Source: Clostridia bacterium
GTDB lineage: Bacteria > Bacillota > Clostridia > Oscillospirales > Acutalibacteraceae
Length of the DNA stretch: 64,000 nucleotides
NCBI GenBank assembly: GCA_017416485.1
Contig: JAFQCH010000006.1
Span: forward strand, 1-64,000
Reading direction: 5' to 3'
Under the pieces are notes generated by a model that worked only from the letters and a program-made list of their open reading frames with translations, had not been told where the DNA came from and searched no databases. Positions within the stretch are counted from its first letter, which is position 1. Each line of letters opens with the position of its first letter. This document shows positions 51,297 through 60,033 of this stretch, piece after piece. The position numbers and the translations under genes are program-made.

Positions 51297-51347
51297 AAAA
51301 TAGATTCTGTTTATCCTTTTTGATTCTTTTTTCGGAGGTGTTTTGTT

Positions 51348-53336
51348 TTGAACAAAAATTGTCCGACTGCGCGCGATATGGCTCTGGCAGGAAAACTGCT
51401 TTGCTTTACCGATGCCGCAACACTGCCGCTTGCATTCACCTATGACGGCAACAAGGTGTTCGGCTTGCCCGAGGAATTCAAGGCCGTGGTGCACAAGGAG
51501 CGCATTTCGTCTGAACTTGTGCGCACGACCGTTTCGGGTATCGACAAAAACGGGTTGGAAATCCGCGGTGAATACACCCGCTATCTTGATTACCCCGTAT
51601 GCGAATGGTGCTTCACTTTCACCAACCGTTCCCGCAAAAACAGCCTGCCCATCACAAAACCCATGATTTACGGAAAACTGACGGGCGAGCATCCGACCCT
51701 GCGTCACGGCAACGGCGACGATTGCACCAAAAACGGCTATTCATGGAACACCGATGCTGTTAATGAAAAAATCACCCTCTCTCCGCAGGGCGGCAGAAGC
51801 TGTTTCGGGGCTTTTCCGTACATGACCCTCGATTTCGATACCTACGGTGTGAACCTTGCCATCGGCTGGCCGGGGCAGTGGGAATGCGTTTTTGCGCCCG
51901 ATGACGACGGCGTTGTGTTCCGTGTGTGTCAGCAGGAATTTGATGCCGTGCTGTATCCCGGTGAGAGCATCCGCACACCGCGCCTTACCATGCTTTGCTT
52001 TGAAGGGGACGAAAACCGCGGTTGCAACATCTGGCGAAAATGGTATCTGCGCCACATTCTCCCGCGGGAAAAGGACGGAAACCCCATCCGTCCCAAGCTG
52101 TTTGCGCACACCTTTGCTATCAACGATATGCCGGAATTTACAGGCATCACCGAAGAAAACCAACTGCGCGCCATCAACGAATATGCTCGCCGCGGCATCG
52201 ACCTTGATGCGTGGTGGATCGATGCGGGCTGGTACCCCTGCGACGGCGACTGGCCGACCACAGGCACATGGCAGGCAGACGTGCGCCGTATGCCTGCAGG
52301 TCTTGCCCCCATCGGCAAACTCTGTCGCGAACACGGCATGGAACTGCTTTTGTGGTTTGAACCCGAGCGTTGCCGCAAGGGCACAAAGCTGTTCAACGAA
52401 CACCCCGAATGGATGCTGCATCTGACCTACCCCGACGGCAATACTGACATGAACTACCTTGTGAATTATGCCAACCCCGATTGCCTTGCATACATGACCG
52501 ACCTGCTCGACGGCATTATCAAGAATTACGGTGTGAACATCTACCGTCAGGACTTCAATTTTGCGCCGCTGCCCTATTGGAAACAGCATGATGAACCCAA
52601 TCGCAAAGGCATGCTCGAAAACCTGCACACGCAGGGCATGTTGCAGCTGTGGGACTCGCTTCTGGAACGCAATCCCGGATTGCTTATCGACTCATGCGCT
52701 TCGGGCGGCACAAGAAATGACCTGGATGTGATGCGCCGCAGTGTGCCTTTGCAGTACACAGATGTGGGACTGCGCAACCATGTGCTCAAACAGAAGCAAT
52801 ATCGCCAGATGTTTGAATGGATTCCCTATTTCCGTTCCCATGTGATGAACGGCGACAATGCCGAGGGCGGGTACGAACCAGAAAGCAACAAGCCGATTGA
52901 TGAATTTGCTTATCAGGCCGCCATGACTCCCGCGGTCACGACCATGCTCGAATACAATGACAGCGAAGAAAAATTTGAACTGACCCGCAAGATGATTCCC
53001 ATCTGGCGCAAGGCCGCACAGATTGAACTGTCGGGCGATTACTACCCGCTGACCGAATGCAACAACGACCCGACTGCATGGTATGCTTGTCAGTTTGATG
53101 ATGAAAACTTAAGTGAGGGTTTTGTGCAGATCATCCGCAACACACAGGCGGAGGATGTGCGCTTTACGGTCAATCCCGTGGTGCACCCGAATCGCAAATA
53201 CCGTTTTGTGAATGCCGTTTCGGGCGAAACAATTCTTTTAACATCCACACAACTTGAAAAAGGACTCAATTTCCACCTGCAAAAACGCAGCGGCGAAATC
53301 TGGTTCTACAAACATCGCGCAATCAGTGAGGAATAA
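51348..53336 (+). CDS. GH36 alpha-galactosidase-type enzyme, TTG start
   Basis: A 662-aa cytoplasmic glycosidase of clan GH-D, family 36 type. After a ~250-residue beta-supersandwich domain, the barrel has DAWWIDAGWYPCDGDW, LLLWFEPERCRKGT, GVNIYRQDFNFAPL (nucleophile Asp; KWDMN in classical members) and IDSCASGGTRNDLDVMRRS (acid/base Asp region). It probably removes alpha-galactose or alpha-GalNAc from imported oligosaccharides. TTG 51348, seven nt after GGAGGTG, is the start; there is no ATG between this site and conserved sequence. rsmI begins 2 nt after the stop. Confidence 0.88.
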   Translation: MNKNCPTARDMALAGKLLCFTDAATLPLAFTYDGNKVFGLPEEFKAVVHKERISSELVRTTVSGIDKNGLEIRGEYTRYLDYPVCEWCFTFTNRSRKNSLPITKPMIYGKLTGEHPTLRHGNGDDCTKNGYSWNTDAVNEKITLSPQGGRSCFGAFPYMTLDFDTYGVNLAIGWPGQWECVFAPDDDGVVFRVCQQEFDAVLYPGESIRTPRLTMLCFEGDENRGCNIWRKWYLRHILPREKDGNPIRPKLFAHTFAINDMPEFTGITEENQLRAINEYARRGIDLDAWWIDAGWYPCDGDWPTTGTWQADVRRMPAGLAPIGKLCREHGMELLLWFEPERCRKGTKLFNEHPEWMLHLTYPDGNTDMNYLVNYANPDCLAYMTDLLDGIIKNYGVNIYRQDFNFAPLPYWKQHDEPNRKGMLENLHTQGMLQLWDSLLERNPGLLIDSCASGGTRNDLDVMRRSVPLQYTDVGLRNHVLKQKQYRQMFEWIPYFRSHVMNGDNAEGGYEPESNKPIDEFAYQAAMTPAVTTMLEYNDSEEKFELTRKMIPIWRKAAQIELSGDYYPLTECNNDPTAWYACQFDDENLSEGFVQIIRNTQAEDVRFTVNPVVHPNRKYRFVNAVSGETILLTSTQLEKGLNFHLQKRSGEIWFYKHRAISEE

Positions 53337-53338
53337 CA

Positions 53339-54163
53339 ATGGCAGGAACGTTATATATTGTCGGCACCCCCATCGGGAATCTTTCGGATTTTTCCCCGCG
53401 AGCACTTGAAACACTCAAAACCTGTGATTTCATTGCCGCCGAGGATACGAGAGTGACCCGCAAACTGCTGACCTGTTTTGATTTTAAGAATGAACTTGTG
53501 CCCTATCATGAGCACAACCGCAAGGAAGCGGGTGCGCAGATTCTGCAACGGCTTCTTGCCGGCGAGAATTGCGCACTTGTGACGGATGCGGGCATGCCCG
53601 CCATCTCCGACCCCGGCGAAGACCTTGTCAATTCCTGCCACGAAAGCGGCGTGGCAGTTGCAAGTGTGCCCGGACCGAGCGCGGTGGTTACGGCGCTGGC
53701 TTTGTCGGGATTGCACACGGCAAGATTCACCTTTGAGGGCTTTTTGTCTGTTGCCAAAAAGAGCCGCCGCGAGCACCTTGCAAGCCTTGTCAATGAAACG
53801 CGCACGATGGTTTTTTACGAAGCGCCGCACAAGCTGCCCGCCACGCTCAAAGACATGTATGAAGCCTTCGGCGACCGCAGAATTGCCCTTGTGAAAGAGA
53901 TTACCAAAATCCACGAAACCGTAGAACGCACCACCCTGCAAGAAGCCGCCGAAAAATACGCAACGGTCAAGCCCAAGGGTGAATATGTGCTCATTATTGA
54001 AGCAAAAACCGTCAAGGAAATCGACGAAGAACAGTCTGAAGACCCTGTTGCACTTGCAAAGAGCCTTATGGCGCAAGGCCTTTCTGCCAGCGAAGCCGCA
54101 AAACAGGCGGCAAGGCTGACGGGCACAAAAAAAGGCGACATTTACAAGGCATTGATTTCGTAA
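53339..54163 (+). CDS. rsmI: 16S rRNA 2'-O-ribose C1402 methyltransferase
   Basis: RsmI (274 aa) methylates the 2'-OH of C1402 in 16S rRNA, in the decoding centre, using SAM. Signatures: GTLYIVGTPIGNLSDFSPRAL, IAAEDTRVTRKLL, LVTDAGMPAISDPGEDLV, VPGPSAVVTALALSGL and FYEAPHKLPATLKDM. Length is normal. It starts 2 nt after the GH36 stop with GAGGAAT as ribosome site, so it is translated from the same mRNA as a glycosidase, an odd pairing. Confidence 0.95.
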   Translation: MAGTLYIVGTPIGNLSDFSPRALETLKTCDFIAAEDTRVTRKLLTCFDFKNELVPYHEHNRKEAGAQILQRLLAGENCALVTDAGMPAISDPGEDLVNSCHESGVAVASVPGPSAVVTALALSGLHTARFTFEGFLSVAKKSRREHLASLVNETRTMVFYEAPHKLPATLKDMYEAFGDRRIALVKEITKIHETVERTTLQEAAEKYATVKPKGEYVLIIEAKTVKEIDEEQSEDPVALAKSLMAQGLSASEAAKQAARLTGTKKGDIYKALIS

Positions 54164-54186
54164 TGTCTTTATGAGAAAGGATTCCT

Positions 54187-54615
54187 ATGTCTGAAAAAAA
54201 ATCATTGATTACCGTCCTGCAGGAAAAACAGGAAGAACTGGGGTACCTTCCCATGGACGAGTTATATAAAATTGCCGAAGAAACGGGCAATTCCCCCGCC
54301 CGTGTGCTCGGTGTTGCCACGTTCTACACGCAGTTCCGTCTGCAACCCGTAGGTAAGTATCTTATCATGCTCTGCAAGGGCACTGCTTGCCATGTCAACG
54401 GTGCCGACGGGCTTGAAAAAGCCATCTGCGAAGAACTCGGCATTGCCGACGGCGACACCACCGAAGACGGTCTGTTTTCGCTGAAAACCGTGGCATGCCT
54501 GGGCTGTTGCAGTCTGTCACCCGCCATGATGATCAACGATGACACTTACGGCTCGCTGACCCCCGCCAAAGCGGTGGCAATTCTGCGTGATATCCGAAAG
54601 GGGGAAGTACAATGA
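54187..54615 (+). CDS. NuoE-like 2Fe-2S subunit of a Stn-type transhydrogenase
   Basis: A 142-aa thioredoxin-like ferredoxin subunit (NuoE/HydC type). The N-terminal helical part LQEKQEELGYLPMDELYKIAEETG precedes the [2Fe-2S] ligands in MLCKGTACHV and VACLGCCSLSPAMMIND. It passes electrons to or from the flavin of the NuoF-like partner. The next gene starts within its stop (ATGA). Together with 54612 and 56368 it matches the three-subunit plan described for the Sporomusa-type electron-bifurcating transhydrogenase (StnA-like), by size and domain content. Confidence 0.85.
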   Translation: MSEKKSLITVLQEKQEELGYLPMDELYKIAEETGNSPARVLGVATFYTQFRLQPVGKYLIMLCKGTACHVNGADGLEKAICEELGIADGDTTEDGLFSLKTVACLGCCSLSPAMMINDDTYGSLTPAKAVAILRDIRKGEVQ

Positions 54616-56375
54616 AAGTAGTCATCGGAAAGGGCAGTTGCGGCATTGCCGCAGGTGCTCTGAAAATAGAACATACCCTTAAAACACTGCTTGCCGACAC
54701 CGCTTGTGAACTCGGTATTGCAGGTTGCATCGGCATGTGCTTTCTGGAACCCATTGTTGACATTTATGCCCACGGCGTTCTTCTGCGCCGTCTTGTGCGT
54801 GTTTCGGAATCGGACTGTGCAATCATTGCCGAAGCCGTGAAAACCGAAAACCTGTCTTTGCTCGACCATCTTACCGTCAGCGAAGAAGACAACGCATTCT
54901 TAACAAAACAGACCCGTATTGCATTGCGCAACTGCGGTCTGATTGACCCTGAAAATATTAACGCTTACATTGAAGCCGACGGCTACAAGGCACTCAGAAA
55001 AGTGCTGACCATGACTCCCGAAAACGTGATTGAGGAAATCAAAATTTCGGGTCTTGCGGGCAGAGGCGGCGCAGGCTTCCCGACATGGTTCAAGTGGAAT
55101 GCCGCCCGTCAGAGTGCAGGGGACGAAAAATACCTCATCTGCAATGCCGACGAAGGTGACCCCGGTGCATTCATGGACAGAGCCGTTATTGAAAGCGACC
55201 CGCATGCACTTTTGGAGGGAATGCTCATTGCCGCCTATGCCATCGGTGCAACGGAAGCCTTTGTGTATGTGCGTGCGGAATATCCGCTTGCCATCGTCCG
55301 TTTGCAGAAAGCCATTGAAGATGCAACCGCAAAAGGCTATCTCGGTGAAAATATTCTCGGCTCGTCTTTTTCCTGCCATGTGCGCATCAAGGCGGGTGCA
55401 GGTGCATTCGTCTGCGGTGAAGAAACCGCCCTCATTGAATCTCTTGAAGGTAAACGCGGTATGCCGCGTCTGAAACCGCCCTTCCCCGCACAAAAAGGCT
55501 ATGAAGAAAAGCCCTCCAACATCAACAATGTGGAAACCTTTGCCAATGTGGCATGGATTATCAACCACGGCGGTGCGGCTTTTTCTGCCATGGGCACCGA
55601 AAACAGTAAAGGCACCAAGGTGTTTGCGCTGACAGGTAAAATCAAGCGCGGCGGCCTTGTGGAAATTCCCATGGGACTAACCCTGCGCGAGGTCATTTAC
55701 GACATCGGCGGCGGTATCCGTGATGATAAAGAATTCAAAGCCGTACAGCTCGGCGGCCCGTCGGGCGGTTGCATCCCGGAAGCTTTGCTCGACACCGTCA
55801 TTGACTACAAAGCGCTTTCCGCAACGGGCGCCATCATGGGCTCGGGCGGCATGGTCGTTATGGACGAAGGCACTTGCATGGTCAACATGGCGCGCTTCTT
55901 CCTTGACTTCACCACCAAGGAATCCTGCGGAAAATGCGTGCATTGCCGCATCGGGACCCGCAGAATGTTTGAAATTCTTACCCGCATCACAAACGGAGAT
56001 GGCAAAGACGGCGACATTGAACTGCTTGAAGAACTGTGCGAAGGAATTCGCGGCGGTGCGCTGTGCGGCCTTGGGCAAACAGCTCCCAACCCTGTCTTAA
56101 CCACCATCCGCTATTTCCGCAACGAATATGAAGCCCACATCAACGAAAAGAAATGCCCCGCAGACGAATGTGCCGCCCTGCGCTCGTTTGCCATCAACAA
56201 AGAAAATTGCATCGGTTGCGGCCTGTGCGCCAAAAAATGCCCCGTTTCTGCCATCACGGGTGAACGCAAACAACCGCACACCATTGACAATGAAAAATGT
56301 ATCAAATGCGGTGTCTGCTTCACGGTCTGCCCCGTGAAAGCGGTTACAAAGAACGGAGGCGAATGCAATGGCTGA
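54612..56375 (+). CDS. NuoF-like NADH/FMN/Fe-S subunit of a Stn-type transhydrogenase
   Basis: A 587-aa subunit. An N-terminal thioredoxin-like region (about 1-90) precedes the NuoF core with GLAGRGGAGFPTWFKW (FMN/NADH), NADEGDPGAFMDR, GAGAFVCGEETALIESLEG and the N3-type 4Fe-4S ligands CGKCVHCRIGTRR with a later Cys (CGLGQTAPNP). Two C-terminal 4Fe-4S clusters follow in CIGCGLCAKKCPVSAI and CIKCGVCFTVCPVKAV. It would hold the bifurcating FMN. The start overlaps the upstream stop by 4 nt and its end overlaps the downstream start by 8 nt, so all three subunits are made together. Confidence 0.9.
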   Translation: MKVVIGKGSCGIAAGALKIEHTLKTLLADTACELGIAGCIGMCFLEPIVDIYAHGVLLRRLVRVSESDCAIIAEAVKTENLSLLDHLTVSEEDNAFLTKQTRIALRNCGLIDPENINAYIEADGYKALRKVLTMTPENVIEEIKISGLAGRGGAGFPTWFKWNAARQSAGDEKYLICNADEGDPGAFMDRAVIESDPHALLEGMLIAAYAIGATEAFVYVRAEYPLAIVRLQKAIEDATAKGYLGENILGSSFSCHVRIKAGAGAFVCGEETALIESLEGKRGMPRLKPPFPAQKGYEEKPSNINNVETFANVAWIINHGGAAFSAMGTENSKGTKVFALTGKIKRGGLVEIPMGLTLREVIYDIGGGIRDDKEFKAVQLGGPSGGCIPEALLDTVIDYKALSATGAIMGSGGMVVMDEGTCMVNMARFFLDFTTKESCGKCVHCRIGTRRMFEILTRITNGDGKDGDIELLEELCEGIRGGALCGLGQTAPNPVLTTIRYFRNEYEAHINEKKCPADECAALRSFAINKENCIGCGLCAKKCPVSAITGERKQPHTIDNEKCIKCGVCFTVCPVKAVTKNGGECNG

Positions 56376-58398
56376 AAAAGTGAATCTCATCATTGACGGC
56401 AAGCCTTGCGTTGCCGAACAGGGGCAGACCATCCTCGCCGTTGCAACCGAAAACGGCATCGACATCCCCACCCTTTGCTTTATGAAGGAATATGCCCCCT
56501 ACGGCGCCTGCGGCGTGTGCGTGGTTGAGGCTGAAAATGTGCCGAAACTGCTGCGTGCCTGTTCTGCCACCGTCAGCGAAGGCATGGTCATTCACACAGA
56601 TTCCGAAAAGGTGCGTAAAGTTCGTAATATTGCGTTTGAACTCATCATGAGCGACCATGACGGAGACTGTTTGGGTCCTTGCCGTTTGAACTGTCCTGCC
56701 CACACGGATTGCCAGAAATATGTTAAGCAAATTGCTGATGGCGACTTTGCGGGGGCTGTTTCCACCATCCGCGAAAAGATCCCGCTGCCTGCATCCATCG
56801 GCAGAGTCTGTCCGCATCCCTGCGAAACTGCCTGCCGCAGACAAAAGGTGGAAGAACCCATTTCCATCGCCTTCTTAAAAGCATTTGCCGCAGATGAAAT
56901 CTACAAAAATAATACAAAAGTCATTCCCGAAAAGCAGAATTCCACAGGCAAAACCGTCGGCATCATCGGCGGCGGCCCCGCAGGTCTGACGGCGGCTTAT
57001 TACCTCGCATTGTCGGGTCATGCCGTTACGGTTTATGACAAAATGCCCAAGATGGGCGGTATGCTTCGCTACGGTATTCCCGAATATCGTCTGCCCAAAG
57101 CGATTCTCGACCGCGAGATCGCAGAAATTGAAGCCTTGGGTGTTACCCTTATCAACCATTTCACCGTCGGCAAGGATGCCGCGCTTGCTGAATTGCGTGC
57201 AAAGCACGATGCGCTGTTGATTGCCAACGGTGCATGGAAAAGCAGTGCACTTCGCTGTAAAGGCGAAGACCTTGACGGTGTGTTCGGCGGCATTGACTTT
57301 TTGCGTGCCGTTGCACTCGGTGAAAAGCCTGCCATCGGCAAAAAGACCGCCATTGTCGGCGGCGGCAACACCGCTATGGATGCTTGCCGCACCGCTGTGC
57401 GCATTGGTGCCGAAGAAGTGAGCATCATCTACCGCCGCACCCGCGCCGAAATGCCCGCCGAAGATATTGAAATCAAAGAAGCCGAAGAAGAGGGCGTTGT
57501 GTTCCGTTTCCTCACCAACCCCGCCGAAATTCTCGGTGAAAACGGCAAGGTAACGGGTGTGAAGTTGCAAGTCATGCAGCTCGGCGAACCCGATGAACGC
57601 GGCAGACGCGCTCCCGTTCCCGTGGAAGGAGAATTTGTTACCCTCCACCTTGATTCCGTCATCATTGCCGTCGGACAGAAGAACGACCCCGCAGGCTTTG
57701 AAGACCTTCCCACCACTGCCCGCAGCACCATCGCCACCGAAGAAAAGACGGGACTTACTTCCCTTGACGGCGTGTTTGCCGTGGGGGATGCCACCAACAA
57801 GGGTGCATCCATTGCCATTCAGGCGATTGCGGAAGCCGGCAGAGCCGCCAAGGCCATCGACGCTTATCTGTACGGTTATGAATGGAATTATAAGGAACCT
57901 GTTGTGTCCGAACGCAAGGAATCATCCCTTGATTTCTCCGACCGCGAACAACTTGCCCGTGCAATCATGCCTCACCGCAGTGCCGATGAAAGACGGCATG
58001 ATTTCAAAGAAGTCAACCTGGGATTCACTCCCGAACAAGCGATGGCGGAAGCCAAACGCTGTCTGGAATGCGGTTGCCACGATTACGGCCATTGCAGACT
58101 CATTCATTATGCCGACAAATTCGACATCAACTGCAAAAAATTAGACGGCGAATACCACCCCTGCTTCACCGAAGAACGGCTTGTGGTGATTGAAAGAAAT
58201 CAGAACAAGTGCATTCTGTGCAACAACTGCGTGCGTGCCTGTGCCGCCACGGGCAAAGAATTGCTCGGTCTTGTCGGCAGAGGATTCACCACCGTTATCC
58301 GCCCCGAATGCAGGGGCGAAAACCTACTTGCGCAGTGCGCGGATTGCTTATTGTGCGCCAACGCCTGTCCCACAGGTGCTCTGCGCATCCTCAAATGA
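56368..58398 (+). CDS. 2Fe-2S/GltD-like NADPH oxidoreductase subunit (StnC-like)
   Basis: A 676-aa fusion. Residues ~1-80 form a [2Fe-2S] domain (PTLCFMKEYAPYGACGVCVV, LLRAC). A GltD-type N-terminal Fe-S segment follows (DCLGPCRLNCPAHTDC, IGRVCPHPCETACRR), then FAD (GIIGGGPAGLTAAYYLALSG) and NADPH (AIVGGGNTAMDACRT) Rossmann motifs and GVFAVGDATNKGAS. Two C-terminal 4Fe-4S motifs are CILCNNCVRAC and CADCLLCANACP. There is no H-cluster, so it is not a hydrogenase. With the two preceding genes it fits an NADH/NADPH/ferredoxin transhydrogenase. Confidence 0.87.
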   Translation: MAEKVNLIIDGKPCVAEQGQTILAVATENGIDIPTLCFMKEYAPYGACGVCVVEAENVPKLLRACSATVSEGMVIHTDSEKVRKVRNIAFELIMSDHDGDCLGPCRLNCPAHTDCQKYVKQIADGDFAGAVSTIREKIPLPASIGRVCPHPCETACRRQKVEEPISIAFLKAFAADEIYKNNTKVIPEKQNSTGKTVGIIGGGPAGLTAAYYLALSGHAVTVYDKMPKMGGMLRYGIPEYRLPKAILDREIAEIEALGVTLINHFTVGKDAALAELRAKHDALLIANGAWKSSALRCKGEDLDGVFGGIDFLRAVALGEKPAIGKKTAIVGGGNTAMDACRTAVRIGAEEVSIIYRRTRAEMPAEDIEIKEAEEEGVVFRFLTNPAEILGENGKVTGVKLQVMQLGEPDERGRRAPVPVEGEFVTLHLDSVIIAVGQKNDPAGFEDLPTTARSTIATEEKTGLTSLDGVFAVGDATNKGASIAIQAIAEAGRAAKAIDAYLYGYEWNYKEPVVSERKESSLDFSDREQLARAIMPHRSADERRHDFKEVNLGFTPEQAMAEAKRCLECGCHDYGHCRLIHYADKFDINCKKLDGEYHPCFTEERLVVIERNQNKCILCNNCVRACAATGKELLGLVGRGFTTVIRPECRGENLLAQCADCLLCANACPTGALRILK

Positions 58399-58427
58399 AA
58401 AAAGGGATGTTTCCACATCCCTTTTTT
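58398..58427. terminator. bidirectional terminator
   Basis: AAAAAAGGGATG / CATCCCTTTTTT hairpin between the converging transhydrogenase operon and GH110-type gene. Confidence 0.9.
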
Positions 58428-60019
58428 CATTTTATTATAAACATCGGCGCATCGCTTGCGTTGTCGGCAATGTTCGATTCACGAAGATACGGTAAGCAAA
58501 AAGTGTGCTTGCCCGTATAGGCTTCCTCAAAGCGGTTGCCCGTCAGGGTCAGTTTGCCGTGCACAGGGGCGGTGCTGTTTGGATTCATCACTTTGGGAGA
58601 ATAGCAGATGACCGCACCGTCGGGGTAAATCTGCCCGTAATTGCACCCTGTTACGGTGTTATTGCAGAAAATAATGTGGTTCGTCAGCCCCGATTCAAAC
58701 CAGAAATTGCAGTCATCCTCCACCAGCATGGCAGGTCCCCAAAGGTGGTAAAACCGATTGTTTTCGATGATAACCTCGCCGCGCACCGTGCAAAGGATGC
58801 CCCTGCCTGCGGTGACACCGAACTCGCAGTTGCGCACATACAAAGACGGCGACCAAGTAACATTTTCCACCGCATCCTTGCCCGTAACAATGCCCTCGGG
58901 CAAGGGCTTTTCGAGATGCAGACGGATGTCGGTATCGTTCAGTTTTTCATAGTTTTTCACTGTGTTGTCTGCATAGGGAATCAGCGTATCCCAACGGATG
59001 AACGCAATTTCGTCGCCCTGTTCAAAAACCTGCAAGCCCCATGTTTCGGCATGCTTGAAGCGCACTGTTAAGCTGCACTGCCCTTCGTCCGTTTCCACGA
59101 TTTGCAGGTGTGTACCGTGGGCATTGATGTAGTCATCCTGCGCGCCGTTCGCCTTGCAGGAATCAACCGTAATTTTGCCCTTGCAGCCCGAAAACTGGAA
59201 AAAATCTGCCGTGCTTGCAATGGTGCGCCCCGCGGCGGGGGTGAAATCGCAATTATAAAATGTAATATTTTCGCAGAATTGCGACACCATCCCCAGCCCG
59301 TGCATAAAACAAATCCGTAAGTTTTCAAAATACAAATTTTTACACCGCTGAAACAGACTGCCCGACTGGTCGCGGACGATATTGCGGGTCTGAAAAATGT
59401 GCCCCGGCACAAAATCGGCATTTTTATCCTGTAAGGTCACGCGCAAGATGTGGGGTGCAATCTGCTCTATGTTAGTAAAGGTAAGATCCTCACGCCTGAA
59501 GTCCCTGCAAGTTTGCGCCACAGGGTCATAGACTTTCACATAGCGTTTGGATGCGTTGCAACGGTTTTCCCAATAGGGAGAGCCGTTTTTTGCCGTTTCA
59601 CCGCACCAATACAGGTCGTTGCCATCCACACGGTACAAACACGCGGGGTTGATGGCGATTTCGCACACACCGCCGCAGTTGGAAAGGACGGTGAATTCCG
59701 TCATGGTCGGCACGGCATAGTCCACGGTAAGGTTGCGCACGGTGATGTTTACACAACGGTCAAAAACAAAGGGGGTCATTTTGCCGTGGATGATCACGGT
59801 TGCGCCGTTGCCGTCGATGGTGACATCCTTTTTATTGTGAAGAAACATCGGAGTGTCGCGCTCGCCGTGTGGGTTTTCGTCCTTTTTGGCGGTGTTGGTG
59901 CAAAAATAGCCCGTCAGATGCACACTGTCTTCGGGGTAAACATGATAAATTTTGCCTTTTTCAAGCACAACGGACTGCCCGCTTTGCACTGCGGAAAAAA
60001 TAATACAAAGCTCGTTCAT
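58427..60019 (-). CDS. GH110-like alpha-1,3-galactosidase-type beta-helix enzyme
   Basis: A 530-aa right-handed beta-helix protein. The sequence resembles GH110 alpha-galactosidases: KKDVTIDGNGATVIIHGK, DRCVNITVRNLTVDY, FQFSGCKGKITVDSC followed by ANGAQDDYINAHGTHLQIVE (paired Asp in the active-site region) and late repeats such as VEDDCNFWFES and LTLTGNRFEEAYTG. GH110 enzymes remove alpha-1,3-linked galactose, including the blood-group B and linear B epitopes. Family members are usually exported, but no signal peptide is seen. ATG 60019 (after AAGGGG) is preferred over GTG 60028. It is 14 nt downstream of an alpha/beta hydrolase gene. Confidence 0.8.
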   Translation of the reverse strand: MNELCIIFSAVQSGQSVVLEKGKIYHVYPEDSVHLTGYFCTNTAKKDENPHGERDTPMFLHNKKDVTIDGNGATVIIHGKMTPFVFDRCVNITVRNLTVDYAVPTMTEFTVLSNCGGVCEIAINPACLYRVDGNDLYWCGETAKNGSPYWENRCNASKRYVKVYDPVAQTCRDFRREDLTFTNIEQIAPHILRVTLQDKNADFVPGHIFQTRNIVRDQSGSLFQRCKNLYFENLRICFMHGLGMVSQFCENITFYNCDFTPAAGRTIASTADFFQFSGCKGKITVDSCKANGAQDDYINAHGTHLQIVETDEGQCSLTVRFKHAETWGLQVFEQGDEIAFIRWDTLIPYADNTVKNYEKLNDTDIRLHLEKPLPEGIVTGKDAVENVTWSPSLYVRNCEFGVTAGRGILCTVRGEVIIENNRFYHLWGPAMLVEDDCNFWFESGLTNHIIFCNNTVTGCNYGQIYPDGAVICYSPKVMNPNSTAPVHGKLTLTGNRFEEAYTGKHTFCLPYLRESNIADNASDAPMFIIK

Positions 60020-60033
60020 AAACTCCACCCCTT

